This document shows, one piece after another, positions 36,824 through 45,367 of a DNA stretch of 64,000 nt. Origin of the DNA: Massilia sp. Leaf139. GTDB taxonomy: Bacteria > Pseudomonadota > Gammaproteobacteria > Burkholderiales > Burkholderiaceae_D. The translations under genes and the position numbers were made by a program. Under the pieces are notes generated by a model. That model did no database searches, had not been told where the DNA came from, and was given only the letters and a program-made list of their open reading frames with translations. The DNA is taken from positions 681,226 to 745,225 of the forward strand of contig NZ_LMOJ01000025.1 of the NCBI RefSeq assembly GCF_001424165.1. The letters run 5' to 3'. Each line of letters starts with the position of its first letter. Positions within the stretch are counted from its first letter, which is position 1.

Positions 36824-37261
36824 ATGAATCGCACCCTGAAAACCTATTTGCTATGGCTGCTAATTGCCGTGATGCCCTTCCAGGCATTCGCGGCAAATGT
36901 GCTGCGCACTTGCAATTCTGGCCATCAGGGTATGACCATGGTCGCAGCCACCTCGATGGACCACGGTGACGCGTCGGCAAGTTCACACGATGCCGTTATG
37001 GACCAGCAGTCAGGTGATGAGGAAGAGTGCTCAGAAATGGCGTCCTCAGACGACCAAGATAACGACACTTCCAAATCGCTCAAACATGGGTCATGCAGTG
37101 CTTGTGCTGCGTGCTTTGTTTGTGCCGTTGCACCACCGCAATTGTTGACCTTCAAACCTTCCTTCAATAGCGCTGAGGTCTATGTGACCTTTGGCTCTAC
37201 TCTCGTCGCCGGTTTCATTCCCGACAGTCTCGAACGTCCCCCTCGGCTTCTCGCCGCTTAA
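36824..37261 (+). CDS. exported Cys-rich small protein, first of a copper operon
   Basis: 145 aa from the ATG at 36824. Signal peptide (TYLLWLLIAVMPFQAFA), a His/Met/acidic middle (MVAATSMDHGDASASSHDAVM) and the Cys cluster GSCSACAACFVCAVAPP, then LERPPRLLAA at the end. The same Cys cluster and C-terminal ERPP motif occur in the gene at 44059, so they are paralogues. It resembles the DUF2946 type in layout. The CueR-type promoter lies 52 bp upstream. A periplasmic copper-binding role is inferred. Confidence 0.8.
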   Translation: MNRTLKTYLLWLLIAVMPFQAFAANVLRTCNSGHQGMTMVAATSMDHGDASASSHDAVMDQQSGDEEECSEMASSDDQDNDTSKSLKHGSCSACAACFVCAVAPPQLLTFKPSFNSAEVYVTFGSTLVAGFIPDSLERPPRLLAA

Positions 37262-37358
37262 TCGTTTTCGGTAGCAACGACGCGCGTACTCGCTCGTATT
37301 CCGTTGTGCTTTTGTCGCGCATTACTGCTGCGCGTCTACTTTCGATTATGGGACGACT

Positions 37359-38093
37359 ATGTTCTCCAAACGTTTTGTTGCCGCCAGTGCGGTAGCCGTA
37401 ACATCGTTCGCGTCCGTCGCGGGCGAGCCACCAGCTTCACTCAAAGCGGCCGACCCGGCTGCGCAGGTTTCACAAACGACGTACACATCCGCTTTCTCTA
37501 CTTACATACCGGCTGCTACGGATAACGTCTCGCCTGACAAAGTTTGGAAAGAGGCTAACGCTACTGTCGCGAATGAGGGTATGCACGGTGGCGCTCACGC
37601 GGGCCACGCGCCAGCAGCGCAAGGTGCAGGGAGCCACAGTGGCCACACGATGCCGACTCAAGGCGCGACTTCGGGCGCCCACGCCGGCCAAGGAACACCA
37701 GCCGAACCGGCTGGCCAGACCCCACATGCGGGTCATCAGATGCCAGCTCAAGCTATCGCTCCAGCGGCCCCGACTGGCCAACGTTCGCCGGCAGCGCATA
37801 CAGGCCATCAAATGGCACCGGCGGTAAAGCAGGACCCCCACGCAGGGCACCAGATGGCACCAATGACTAAGCCGGAGCCACACGCGGGTCATCAAATGGC
37901 GCCGGTGACAAAGCCTGACCCACACGCCGGGCACCAGATGGCGCCGGTGCCAAAGCCCGACCCGCATGCAGGACACCAGATGGGCCAGGAAAAAATGCAG
38001 GCCAATGCTACTCGCCCAGCCCCTGCAAAGGGTGCGGCGAATGAGGCGTCGCATGAACAGCATCAGCAACAAGGAAAAGAGGCGAAGAAATGA
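37359..38093 (+). CDS. His/Met-repeat periplasmic protein (HAGHQM repeats)
   Basis: 244 aa. Signal peptide (MFSKRFVAASAVAVTSFASVAG), a short conserved-looking segment (TYTSAFSTYIPAATDNVSPDKVWKEANATV), then a Pro/Ala/His/Met-rich tail with six HxGHQM motifs; the last five recur every 14 residues as HAGHQMAPVTKPDP. Such His-Met repeats bind copper in several resistance proteins. The segment before the repeats resembles the start of proteins that precede outer-membrane efflux genes. The stop overlaps the next gene by 4 bp, so the pair is translationally coupled. Confidence 0.85.
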   Translation: MFSKRFVAASAVAVTSFASVAGEPPASLKAADPAAQVSQTTYTSAFSTYIPAATDNVSPDKVWKEANATVANEGMHGGAHAGHAPAAQGAGSHSGHTMPTQGATSGAHAGQGTPAEPAGQTPHAGHQMPAQAIAPAAPTGQRSPAAHTGHQMAPAVKQDPHAGHQMAPMTKPEPHAGHQMAPVTKPDPHAGHQMAPVPKPDPHAGHQMGQEKMQANATRPAPAKGAANEASHEQHQQQGKEAKK

Positions 38094-39508
38094 AGCCTAT
38101 CGTTTTCACGCCATTACTCAAGACTTCCAGTCTCTTGCTTGCCGTATCGGTTTTAGCTGGATGTTCGACGTTGTCCAATGACGGCGGGGCGAGCGACGTC
38201 TCGAAGTTGACGCAGCCCCGTATCGGCTTTGGAGTGACCGGCGAAAGAACCGACAGCGACGCGCAGGCTAGCTCTGCCCAAGTCTCAAAGCTCCTGGCAG
38301 CGCCGTTGACGCCTGACTCTGCGGTGCAGATTGCATTGCTCAACAACCGCGGCCTTCAAGCTTCGCTCGCTGAGCTCGGTGTATCCGAAGCCGACTTTGT
38401 CCAAGCCGGCCGTATGCGTAACCCGGGCTTTTCATTCAGCCGGATGCGTGGCGGCGACGAAGTCGAAATCGAACGTAGCGTGATGTTTGACCTTATTGGT
38501 CTGCTGACTATTCCACTGCGAAGCACTATTGAGCAGGGCCGATTCGAGCAAGCAAAGATAACGGCTGCATCAGAAGCAGTTCGTCTGGCTGGCGAAACAC
38601 GTCGTGCGTACTTCAGCGCTGTTGCAGCTGCTCAGACAGAGAAATTTATGAGCCAGGTAGTGACTTCAGCCGAGGCTGGAGCCCAGCTCGCACAGGAGCA
38701 AGCCAAGGTTGGCAACTGGAGCAAACTGGACAGGGCACGTGAGCAGGCTTTCTACGCGGAGGCGACGACGCAGTATGCCCGCGCCCGGCACGCTGCTACG
38801 GCAACGCGAGAGCAACTTGTCCGCTTACTAGGCCTCTGGGGTTCGAACGTCAACTACAAGATTCCCGACCGTCTGCCAGACATCCCCCAAAAGCCGAATG
38901 AGCCGGGAGCGCTCGAGGCTCTTGCGATGGAGCAGCGACTCGACATCCAGATTGCGAAGCGGGACGTTGACGCTACCGCTCGGTCACTGGGCCTGACGAA
39001 CGCTACAGGCTTTATCAATGTTCTGGACGCTGGATACGCCAACAAAAGCACTACCGGCGCGCCTCGTGAGAACGGCTACGAAATATCGCTTGAGCTACCT
39101 ATCTTCGACTGGGGTGGGGCTCGACGTGCTCGTGCGAAGGCAACGTACATGCTCTCGGTCAATCGCACCGCCGACGCTGCTGTTCGCGCGCGCTCGGAAG
39201 TGCGAGAAGCGTACTCGGCGTACCGCACGACCTATGACGTCGCCAAGCACTATCGCGACGAGGTGGTCCCGCTAAGAAAGCAGATTTCGGAAGAGGTCCT
39301 CCTTCGGTACAACGGGATGCTCGCCAGTGTTTTCGAATTGCTGGCTGACTCGCGCGACCAAATCACGAGCGTCAACGGCGCCATTGAAGCGCAACGAGAT
39401 TTCTGGATTGCAGAGACCGAGCTGCAAGCGGCCATAAACGGCAGTGGCGGGGCCGTTTCACAGCCAACCGTTGCAGCGTCGAGTTCCGCGCCAGCGGCTG
39501 AACATTAA
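38090..39508 (+). CDS. TolC-family outer-membrane lipoprotein
   Basis: 472 aa. Lipoprotein signal (LLLAVSVLAGCS) and two TolC repeats (TPDSAVQIALLNNRGLQASLAELGVSEADFVQAGRMRNPGFS... and ALAMEQRLDIQIAKRDVDATARSLGL). No RND pump or adaptor lies in the same operon. Similar outer-membrane factors sit just before a multicopper oxidase in other copper islands, so it may export through another pump or take the place of CopB. It is 13 bp upstream of the oxidase gene. Confidence 0.88.
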   Translation: MKPIVFTPLLKTSSLLLAVSVLAGCSTLSNDGGASDVSKLTQPRIGFGVTGERTDSDAQASSAQVSKLLAAPLTPDSAVQIALLNNRGLQASLAELGVSEADFVQAGRMRNPGFSFSRMRGGDEVEIERSVMFDLIGLLTIPLRSTIEQGRFEQAKITAASEAVRLAGETRRAYFSAVAAAQTEKFMSQVVTSAEAGAQLAQEQAKVGNWSKLDRAREQAFYAEATTQYARARHAATATREQLVRLLGLWGSNVNYKIPDRLPDIPQKPNEPGALEALAMEQRLDIQIAKRDVDATARSLGLTNATGFINVLDAGYANKSTTGAPRENGYEISLELPIFDWGGARRARAKATYMLSVNRTADAAVRARSEVREAYSAYRTTYDVAKHYRDEVVPLRKQISEEVLLRYNGMLASVFELLADSRDQITSVNGAIEAQRDFWIAETELQAAINGSGGAVSQPTVAASSSAPAAEH

Positions 39509-39521
39509 TTGGAGAGTTGAG

Positions 39522-40913
39522 ATGGTTTCACGTAGAGATTTGTTCACCGGTGCCGCGGCACTGGTTGGGGCCGGGGTGGTCAGCCGAGTCGGCGCAGCAT
39601 CCCTCCCAGAAGCAGTAATCATGCAGAGCGCTGCGACGCAGGTTCCACAACCGCCACCGAACGGTCGTCCTTACAACCCGGTTGTGACGCTCAACGGGTG
39701 GTCGCTCCCATGGCGCATGAAAAACGGTGTCAAGGAGTTCCATCTAGTTGCTGAGCCGGTTGTGCGTGAGTTTGCGCCTGGCATGAAAGCAAACCTGTGG
39801 GGGTATAACGGCGCCTCACCGGGGCCGACCATCGAAGTGGTTGAAGGTGACCGTGTTCGTATTTTCGTGACCAACCGACTGCCGGAGCACACCAGCATCC
39901 ACTGGCATGGTCAACCACTGCCAAATGGTATGGATGGCGTTACTGGTTTGACGCAAAAAGGCATCCAGCCTGGCAAGACGATGGTGTACGAGTTCGAGGC
40001 TAAGCGGCCCGGCACGTTCATGTACCACCCACATGCCGACGAAATGGTGCAGATGGCCATGGGGATGATGGGCTTCTGGGTGACCCACCCGAAGAATCCC
40101 AACTTCATGAAAGTCGACCGCGACTACGTATTCCTGCTTGGTAGCTACGACATCGAGCCAGGAAGCTTCGTCCCGAAGACCTCGACAATGCTGGACTTTA
40201 ATCTGTTCACGTTCAACAGTCGCGTCTTCCCTGGTATCGACACGATGGTCGCGCGACAAGGTGAGCGTGTGCGTATTCGCTTCGGCAATTTGACGATGAC
40301 CAATCACCCGATTCACCTGCACGGGCACGAATTCGAAGTGACTGGCACGGACGGGGGCTGGACCCGGCCTGAATCGCGTTGGCCAGAAGTCACCGTTGAC
40401 GTTGGCGTGGGCCAGATGCGCGCCATCGAGTTTGTCGCAAATAACCCTGGGGACTGGGCATTCCACTGCCATAAGTCTCATCACACCATGAACGCCATGG
40501 GCCACGACGTCCCAACCATGATTGGCGTTTCCCAGCGCGACGCTGCGAAGAAGATTAGTTCAATCATTCCGGACTACATGGCAATGGGCTCTACGGGCGG
40601 CTCAATGGGTGAGATGGAGATGCCGCTGCCGGAAAACACTCTTCCGATGATGGGTGGCCAGGGCCCCTTCGGCGGCGTCGAAATGGGCGGCATGTTCACC
40701 GTGATGAAGGTCCGTAAGGACCAGAAGCGCGGCGATTACAGTGACCCGGGTTGGTACAAGCACCCAGCCGGAACTCTAGCCTACGAATGGAATGGCGCGC
40801 CGCCTGAAGCGGTTAGGAGTACGTCGGCCGGCGGGCAGTCCATGCCGGCGCCGAAGCCCGCGCAGAACGTAGAGTTTAACGTCCGCAAACCGTCAGGCCA
40901 CTCCGGGCACTGA
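39522..40913 (+). CDS. multicopper oxidase (copper resistance)
   Basis: 463 aa from the ATG at 39522, preceded by GGAGAG. A Tat-type signal (SRRDLFTGAAALVGAG) would export it folded. Copper ligands: HWHG and HPHAD in the first domain, HPIHLHGHEF and HCHKSHHTMNAMGHD in the last, so type 1 and the trinuclear site look complete (here the type 1 Met is in MNAMGH). A Met/Gly-rich stretch (GGSMGEMEMPLPENTLPMMGG) follows, as in copper-tolerance oxidases. It would oxidise Cu(I) to less toxic Cu(II) in the periplasm. A two-domain-like shortness compared with CopA (about 600 aa) is noted. Confidence 0.93.
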   Translation: MVSRRDLFTGAAALVGAGVVSRVGAASLPEAVIMQSAATQVPQPPPNGRPYNPVVTLNGWSLPWRMKNGVKEFHLVAEPVVREFAPGMKANLWGYNGASPGPTIEVVEGDRVRIFVTNRLPEHTSIHWHGQPLPNGMDGVTGLTQKGIQPGKTMVYEFEAKRPGTFMYHPHADEMVQMAMGMMGFWVTHPKNPNFMKVDRDYVFLLGSYDIEPGSFVPKTSTMLDFNLFTFNSRVFPGIDTMVARQGERVRIRFGNLTMTNHPIHLHGHEFEVTGTDGGWTRPESRWPEVTVDVGVGQMRAIEFVANNPGDWAFHCHKSHHTMNAMGHDVPTMIGVSQRDAAKKISSIIPDYMAMGSTGGSMGEMEMPLPENTLPMMGGQGPFGGVEMGGMFTVMKVRKDQKRGDYSDPGWYKHPAGTLAYEWNGAPPEAVRSTSAGGQSMPAPKPAQNVEFNVRKPSGHSGH

Positions 40914-41000
40914 CAGGAAATAGGGTTGCTGAGTAACCGAATCGAACGTGCAACTGGCGGTTAGAAACGACCGCTACCTAACTTGAAAGAAGAGATACCA

Positions 41001-41351
41001 ATGAAAATCGCAAAAATCGTCACCCACTTCGCCGCGGCTACGTTTGCGCTTACCGCCGTCAATGGCGCCATGGCCCAATCGCATGACCACGGAAATCACG
41101 CACCTACTGCCATCGCCGGCCAGGAGACGACCATGTCCGACGGCGAAGTCAAGAAAGTAGACAAAGACACCGGCCGCCTCACCATCAAACATGGTCCACT
41201 CGAAAATCTGGGCATGCCTGGGATGACGATGGTGTTTGGGGTAAAGGATGCGTCGGCGCTTGATGCCCTTAAAGCGGGCGACAAAATCAAGTTTGTCGCC
41301 GAAAAGCTCGAGGGACGATACGTCGTCACGCAGCTCGCAGTTCAGAAGTAA
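41001..41351 (+). CDS. CusF-like periplasmic copper-binding protein
   Basis: 116 aa from the ATG at 41001 (AAGAGA upstream). Signal peptide (FAAATFALTAVNGAMA), then His-rich SHDHGNHAP and the CusF core: GEVKKVDKDTGRLTIKHGPLENLGMPGMTMVFGVKD, holding the Met ligands and the HGP segment. The Trp of E. coli CusF is not at the usual place (NLGMPGM instead of LxWPAM). It would buffer Cu(I)/Ag(I) for CusB or the oxidase. Confidence 0.9.
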   Translation: MKIAKIVTHFAAATFALTAVNGAMAQSHDHGNHAPTAIAGQETTMSDGEVKKVDKDTGRLTIKHGPLENLGMPGMTMVFGVKDASALDALKAGDKIKFVAEKLEGRYVVTQLAVQK

Positions 41352-41444
41352 GTAGCCAGCTAGTACAAGGCGTCGTCGTCCTAACTCACCGTCGACGCTA
41401 GTCGCAAGGGGATGAGTATGTTTGCAACCAACCAAGGAGTAAAT

Positions 41445-42065
41445 ATGAAAATCTCGAAAATCGCACTCGCATCGTTCATGTTCATCGCTATGTCAGCAAG
41501 TGCTATGCCACAGCATCAAAGCGGCTCGCACGGCGGCGCCGGACACGAGATGGCGAATATGCACTCGATGCACAAGAGCTCACCGAACGCCGCAAAAGCG
41601 CCCTACGAACAGCAGTTTTTGGACACGATGGCAATGCATCATCAGATGGCGATGCATATGGCCAGCTTGGTAGACAGTCGTACTGACAGCCAGCATCTCA
41701 AAGACATGGCTAAGAAGATGATGGCCGAGCAGGAAAAAGAGATTGCCCAGCTCAAGGGATGGAAAGAGCAGTGGTATGCCGGCAAGCCGGAGGCGATGAA
41801 CATGAAGATGCCAGGGATGCCGGAGTCGATGAAAGGGATGTCAAGCGAAAAGCTGACTTCCGCCAAGGGTGAACAGTTCGACCGGCAGTTCGTGGACATG
41901 ATGACCCAGCACCACAAGGGCGCCATCAAAATGGCCCAAACTGCAGCGCCAAAACTCCAGCATGCCGAAGTTAAGGAGTTTGCGAACAAGCTCGTCGAAA
42001 TGCAGAAGAAGGAAGTAGCGCACATGGCTGAGATGAAAAAATCTTGGGCAGCGCCGAAGAAGTAA
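41445..42065 (+). CDS. DUF305 protein, His/Met-rich
   Basis: 206 aa from the ATG at 41445 (AAGGAG upstream). Signal peptide (IALASFMFIAMSASAM), then a duplicated DUF305 helical unit: FLDTMAMHHQMAMHMASL and FVDMMTQHHKGAIKMAQTAAPKLQHAEVKEFA. The HH pairs and many Met are the family hallmark; DUF305 proteins are ferritin-like helical bundles often found in copper gene clusters. Metal binding is likely, the exact role is not established. Confidence 0.9.
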   Translation: MKISKIALASFMFIAMSASAMPQHQSGSHGGAGHEMANMHSMHKSSPNAAKAPYEQQFLDTMAMHHQMAMHMASLVDSRTDSQHLKDMAKKMMAEQEKEIAQLKGWKEQWYAGKPEAMNMKMPGMPESMKGMSSEKLTSAKGEQFDRQFVDMMTQHHKGAIKMAQTAAPKLQHAEVKEFANKLVEMQKKEVAHMAEMKKSWAAPKK

Positions 42066-42085
42066 GAAGTTCGAGAGCAGTTAAG

Positions 42086-42126
42086 AGCACGACAAGTCTA
42101 GTAATCGAAAATCGGCTTGTCGTGCT
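42086..42126. terminator. hairpin after the DUF305 gene
   Basis: AGCACGACAAG (42086-42096) and CTTGTCGTGCT (42116-42126) form a perfect 11-bp stem with a 19-nt loop, 20 bp after the stop. There is no U-tract, so termination may be partial. Confidence 0.55.
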
Positions 42127-42157
42127 GTCCCCAACCATTACAAACATATAAAAATCT

Positions 42158-42586
42158 ATGCGCCAAACACTTTTTGCCATCGCGCTCTCTGCCGCGTCCC
42201 TCCAGGCATTCGCTGCGACTCCACTCGAAACCGTCTCTGCGTTTCATGACGCGCTGTCAGCGGGGAAGGCTGATGCGGCTACCGTCTTCCTCTCCTCGAC
42301 TATCCAGATTTTCGAGTCGGGTTACGTTGAGCGTTCACGCGACGAATATGCTGGCCACCATCTGCCAAGTGACATGGCCTTTGCCAAAGCGACGAGCCAG
42401 ACGGTCATTCGCCAGAACGAGCGAATTGAGGGGAATATCGCCATCGTCACACGCGAAACGGAGACAAAGGGCAAGTTCAAAGGAACGAACGTTCACTCGT
42501 TTGGGACAGAGACTGCCGTACTGGAAAAGCAAGGTGACAAGTGGCTCATAACGCATGTTCACTGGTCTTCCCGTAAAGCTAAGTAA
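42158..42586 (+). CDS. exported NTF2-like (SnoaL/DUF4440-type) protein
   Basis: 142 aa. Signal peptide (LFAIALSAASLQAFA) then an NTF2-like cone fold pattern: PLETVSAFHDALSAGKADAATVFLSS ... VIRQNERIEGNIAIVTRETETKGKF ... LEKQGDKWLITHVHWSS. These folds bind small ligands or act as periplasmic scaffolds. Similar proteins sit next to copper genes in other beta-proteobacteria. The substrate is unknown. Confidence 0.82.
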   Translation: MRQTLFAIALSAASLQAFAATPLETVSAFHDALSAGKADAATVFLSSTIQIFESGYVERSRDEYAGHHLPSDMAFAKATSQTVIRQNERIEGNIAIVTRETETKGKFKGTNVHSFGTETAVLEKQGDKWLITHVHWSSRKAK

Positions 42587-42610
42587 CCAAAACCTACATA
42601 GAGGTCAAAC

Positions 42611-42979
42611 ATGAAAACCGTTCAAAAAATCGTAACCGCATGCGTCTTTGCGGTAGCTACCCTCGCAGCCCCGCTCGCGATGGCGCACGCAAAGCTTACA
42701 GCTTCGAACCCGACGCCAGGAGCTGTATTGGAAACGGCGCCGGCCGAAATTTCTCTGACCTTCAACGAGAAAGTTGAGCAAGCGTTTAGCACCGTGACGT
42801 TGACTTATACCGACGGCAAGGTCGTTGAGACCGATAAGGCGAAGGTCGATACCGCCAACCCAGCAATTGTGCGTCTCCAAACCAAAGGTCTGTCTACTGG
42901 CACTTATACCGTTAAATGGGCCGTCGCTGGTCACGACGGTCACCGCCGCACGGGCACGTTCTCATTCTCGGTGAAATAA
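42611..42979 (+). CDS. copC: CopC periplasmic copper-binding protein
   Basis: 122 aa, GAGG upstream. Signal peptide ending AMA, so the mature protein begins HAKL: the N-terminal His brace that binds Cu(II). The beta-sandwich pattern (SNPTPGAVLETAPAEISLTFNEKVEQAF...YTVKWAVAGHDGHRRTGTFSFSV) with HDGH gives the second His. The Met-rich Cu(I) loop of longer CopC is absent, so it is probably Cu(II)-specific. The next gene begins on the following base. Confidence 0.95.
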   Translation: MKTVQKIVTACVFAVATLAAPLAMAHAKLTASNPTPGAVLETAPAEISLTFNEKVEQAFSTVTLTYTDGKVVETDKAKVDTANPAIVRLQTKGLSTGTYTVKWAVAGHDGHRRTGTFSFSVK

Positions 42980-43879
42980 GTGGATAGCGTCCTGGGCCTT
43001 CAAGTTGGGTCAGTCGTCGCCTTGAACGCCGCGTTCGCGTGGCTTGTCGGCTCATGGCTGGCGCGCCGTTGGCTTGTGGCGTCAGGTGTCTCACGTACCG
43101 ACGCTGAAGCCCTGCTACGCTCAGGCGACATCGCCGCAGCTACACTCGGCGTACTCGGGACGGGCGCTATGTTGTGGGCATCCGCCGCCGTAATGGGCGG
43201 TGTTGGCTTACAAGAAGCCAAGGACGTAGTCTGGCAGATGTTGACCATGACAAGCATTGGGCGGGCCGGCTATATCTCATTTTTCGCGATTACCCTAGTA
43301 CTGGTCATTCGAGCACTTCGTTCGACTGCAGTGTGGCGTGAGTGGACAGTGCTGGCAGGTCTAGGCCTCTTCGCGTTTGTACGCGCGTCAATGGGGCATG
43401 CCGGCGAAAACGGTTACTGGACTCTGCCTTTCGCAGCGGAGGTAGTCCATCTGACTGCGATGGGCGCATGGACGGGCTTAGTAGCTGTCTCAGCGTGGAA
43501 AGCGATGGACAACGGCGCAGGGCAACCTGACTTGAACCGAAAAGCTCACTATCTGGAATCGATGTCTGCAGCAGCTGTGGTCGCAGTCGTAGCAGTATTC
43601 GCAACGGGCTTGTTCAATGCATGGAACAGGGTTGGAACCGTGGACAACCTGTTTGCCAGTAGTCTCTACACGACGGCACTCTTAGTGAAGCTTTGCTTTG
43701 TAAGCGTGGCACTTGTCCTCGGTGGATATAACAAGGTGTTCGGACTTGCACGTGCACGGCACTCTACGCCCGGGCTGGAGTCTGTAAGAGTTGTTTTGAT
43801 TGTTGAGAGCGTTGTTCTACTAGCCGCATTAGTTGCGGCCGCTGTCCTGACCTCACAGCAGCCACCAGCAGCCATGTGA
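42980..43879 (+). CDS. copD: CopD inner-membrane copper protein
   Basis: 299 aa. GTG start immediately after the copC stop. About eight hydrophobic segments (VGSVVALNAAFAWLVGSWLA, TLGVLGTGAMLWASAAVMG, ISFFAITLVLVIRAL and others) match the CopD family, which works with CopC in copper uptake into or across the inner membrane. Conserved His in HAGENGYWTLPFAAEVVHLTAMGAWTG may carry metal. Confidence 0.92.
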   Translation: MDSVLGLQVGSVVALNAAFAWLVGSWLARRWLVASGVSRTDAEALLRSGDIAAATLGVLGTGAMLWASAAVMGGVGLQEAKDVVWQMLTMTSIGRAGYISFFAITLVLVIRALRSTAVWREWTVLAGLGLFAFVRASMGHAGENGYWTLPFAAEVVHLTAMGAWTGLVAVSAWKAMDNGAGQPDLNRKAHYLESMSAAAVVAVVAVFATGLFNAWNRVGTVDNLFASSLYTTALLVKLCFVSVALVLGGYNKVFGLARARHSTPGLESVRVVLIVESVVLLAALVAAAVLTSQQPPAAM

Positions 43880-44058
43880 CGTTAGACGGCAGCAGGCTGC
43901 TTGGCGGGCGAGCGCATACTCCACAGTAAGCGATGAGTACTTGCGAAGTAGTTGCCTGGCGCCAGTCTACCCTCGGAGGCCAGCGTAGGGTTTTCATACC
44001 TACGTTTTCCTGCCGGTACGGTGTGCTCCGGGTTTTTTCTCGCTGTTAGACTGCCAAC

Positions 44059-44481
44059 ATGAAACGAGGTCTTGCCCGCGTGTGCATGCTCTGGCTCCTA
44101 TTGGTGGCGGTCCCTCTACAGGGACTAGCTGCTGTGGTAGGAGGGTGCTGCGTACGGGCACAGACACAGTCGATGATTTTGGCCCCTGGCGGCGGTGAAG
44201 CGAGAGTAAATTCGAAGATGCCGTGCGAAGACCCAGGCAGTATGCAGATGGTTGAGGATGACTCAACCGGCGAACCGTCCCAACTGCATCCAAAGAAAAC
44301 CGGCTCATGCAAACCTTGCGCAGCATGCGGTCTAGGAGCAGGTGCTCCCCCTTCAGTGCACTCGGCCAAAATTCAGTCCTTCAAAAGCGACTCCCCTATA
44401 GTAACGCCCCTTAGCATATTCGCAAGCCACATCTCAGCTGGCTTAGAGCGACCGCCCAAATATCTCTCCGTAATCCTGTAA
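44059..44481 (+). CDS. exported Cys-rich small protein, paralogue of the 36824 gene
   Basis: 140 aa. Signal peptide (RVCMLWLLLVAVPLQGLAAV), a Cys pair GGCCVRAQ, and the cluster GSCKPCAACGLGAGAPP followed by LERPPKYLSVIL. The cluster and ERPP end match the protein encoded at 36824, whereas the middle (acidic, Met-containing) differs. Likely a periplasmic copper-binding protein of unknown exact role. It opens a new gene group after copD. Confidence 0.75.
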   Translation: MKRGLARVCMLWLLLVAVPLQGLAAVVGGCCVRAQTQSMILAPGGGEARVNSKMPCEDPGSMQMVEDDSTGEPSQLHPKKTGSCKPCAACGLGAGAPPSVHSAKIQSFKSDSPIVTPLSIFASHISAGLERPPKYLSVIL

Positions 44482-44570
44482 GCATTCCAGCTTGTCCCTG
44501 TCTGCCGGTTCGTTACGGCGGCCGTCGACTTGCACGCAAGTTATCGTTTTCATTACGTTAAGAGGAAATC

Positions 44571-45287
44571 ATGAATTCCAAACTCTCCGCAAATACCGGA
44601 AGGGCAGGTCGCGCCCATCGTTCAGGCTGGAGTCACGCGGCTATTGCTGTCGCGGCTGCCGGCACTGTTCTTCTCTCGTCCGCGGCATCAGCTGAAGGTC
44701 CAGGCGACAGAAGAACCGCACGATTCGAAAAGAACTATTTGACCTTCATCATTGACCATCATTACTCGGCCTTACGCATGACTGAACTTGCGGCCGGTAG
44801 TGACCGTGTCCGCGACCCGGCCATCATTAATCCTGATGAAGGTACAACACCTACGCCGGGTTACGCAGAAAGCATCCCTAAGGCAGCGGCCGAAGAAATT
44901 CGGTCCATGTCACGTCAAGCGAACCGCGGTCAGCGAGAGGAAATCGCGAAGGCGCAGCGAATGCTGCGTGAATGGTACGGCATCTCATATGTGCCTAAGC
45001 TCGCCCCCTCCGGGATGCAGATGATTCAAATGCTTGAGCGAACCCCTGCTGGACGCCAGTTCGATGAACAATTTCTCAAGGTGTTTAGCAGCCACCACTT
45101 TGCTGCGCTAAGCCCTAGCATCGAATGTCAGGTCAAAAGCGACCTGTCTCACGATGGTCTTCGCCGGTACTGCGACAACATCGTAACGATGCAGAAGAAC
45201 TCAATTAACGACATGAGGGAAATGCTGTGCAAGCAGTTCCGTGACTGTGACTTCGTACCGGTTGCAAACGTACGCAGACTAGATTAA
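44571..45287 (+). CDS. DUF305-like exported protein, diverged
   Basis: 238 aa, AGAGGAAA upstream. Long N-terminal region then a signal-like hydrophobic segment (HAAIAVAAAGTVLLSSAASA). DUF305-type signatures are present: FEKNYLTFIIDHHYSALRMTELA and FDEQFLKVFSSHHFAALSPSIECQV. One HH pair remains in each half but the Met content is far lower than in the DUF305 protein at 41445, and Cys pairs (YCDNIV, MLCKQFRDCDF) are added. It could be a specialised metal protein. Confidence 0.8.
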   Translation: MNSKLSANTGRAGRAHRSGWSHAAIAVAAAGTVLLSSAASAEGPGDRRTARFEKNYLTFIIDHHYSALRMTELAAGSDRVRDPAIINPDEGTTPTPGYAESIPKAAAEEIRSMSRQANRGQREEIAKAQRMLREWYGISYVPKLAPSGMQMIQMLERTPAGRQFDEQFLKVFSSHHFAALSPSIECQVKSDLSHDGLRRYCDNIVTMQKNSINDMREMLCKQFRDCDFVPVANVRRLD

Positions 45288-45299
45288 TCGTCACGCCGC

Positions 45300-45324
45300 T
45301 TGGGTCGCCTCAAAAGCGACCCAA
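45300..45324 (+). terminator. terminator-like hairpin between DUF305 and csp genes
   Basis: TTGGGTCGC-CTCAAAA-GCGACCCAA is a perfect 9-bp stem with a 7-nt loop, 12 bp after the DUF305-like stop, followed by TTTCG. Confidence 0.6.
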
Positions 45325-45367
45325 TTTCGTACTACGAGTAACTTGACCTTCACATTTGGAGAACGAC

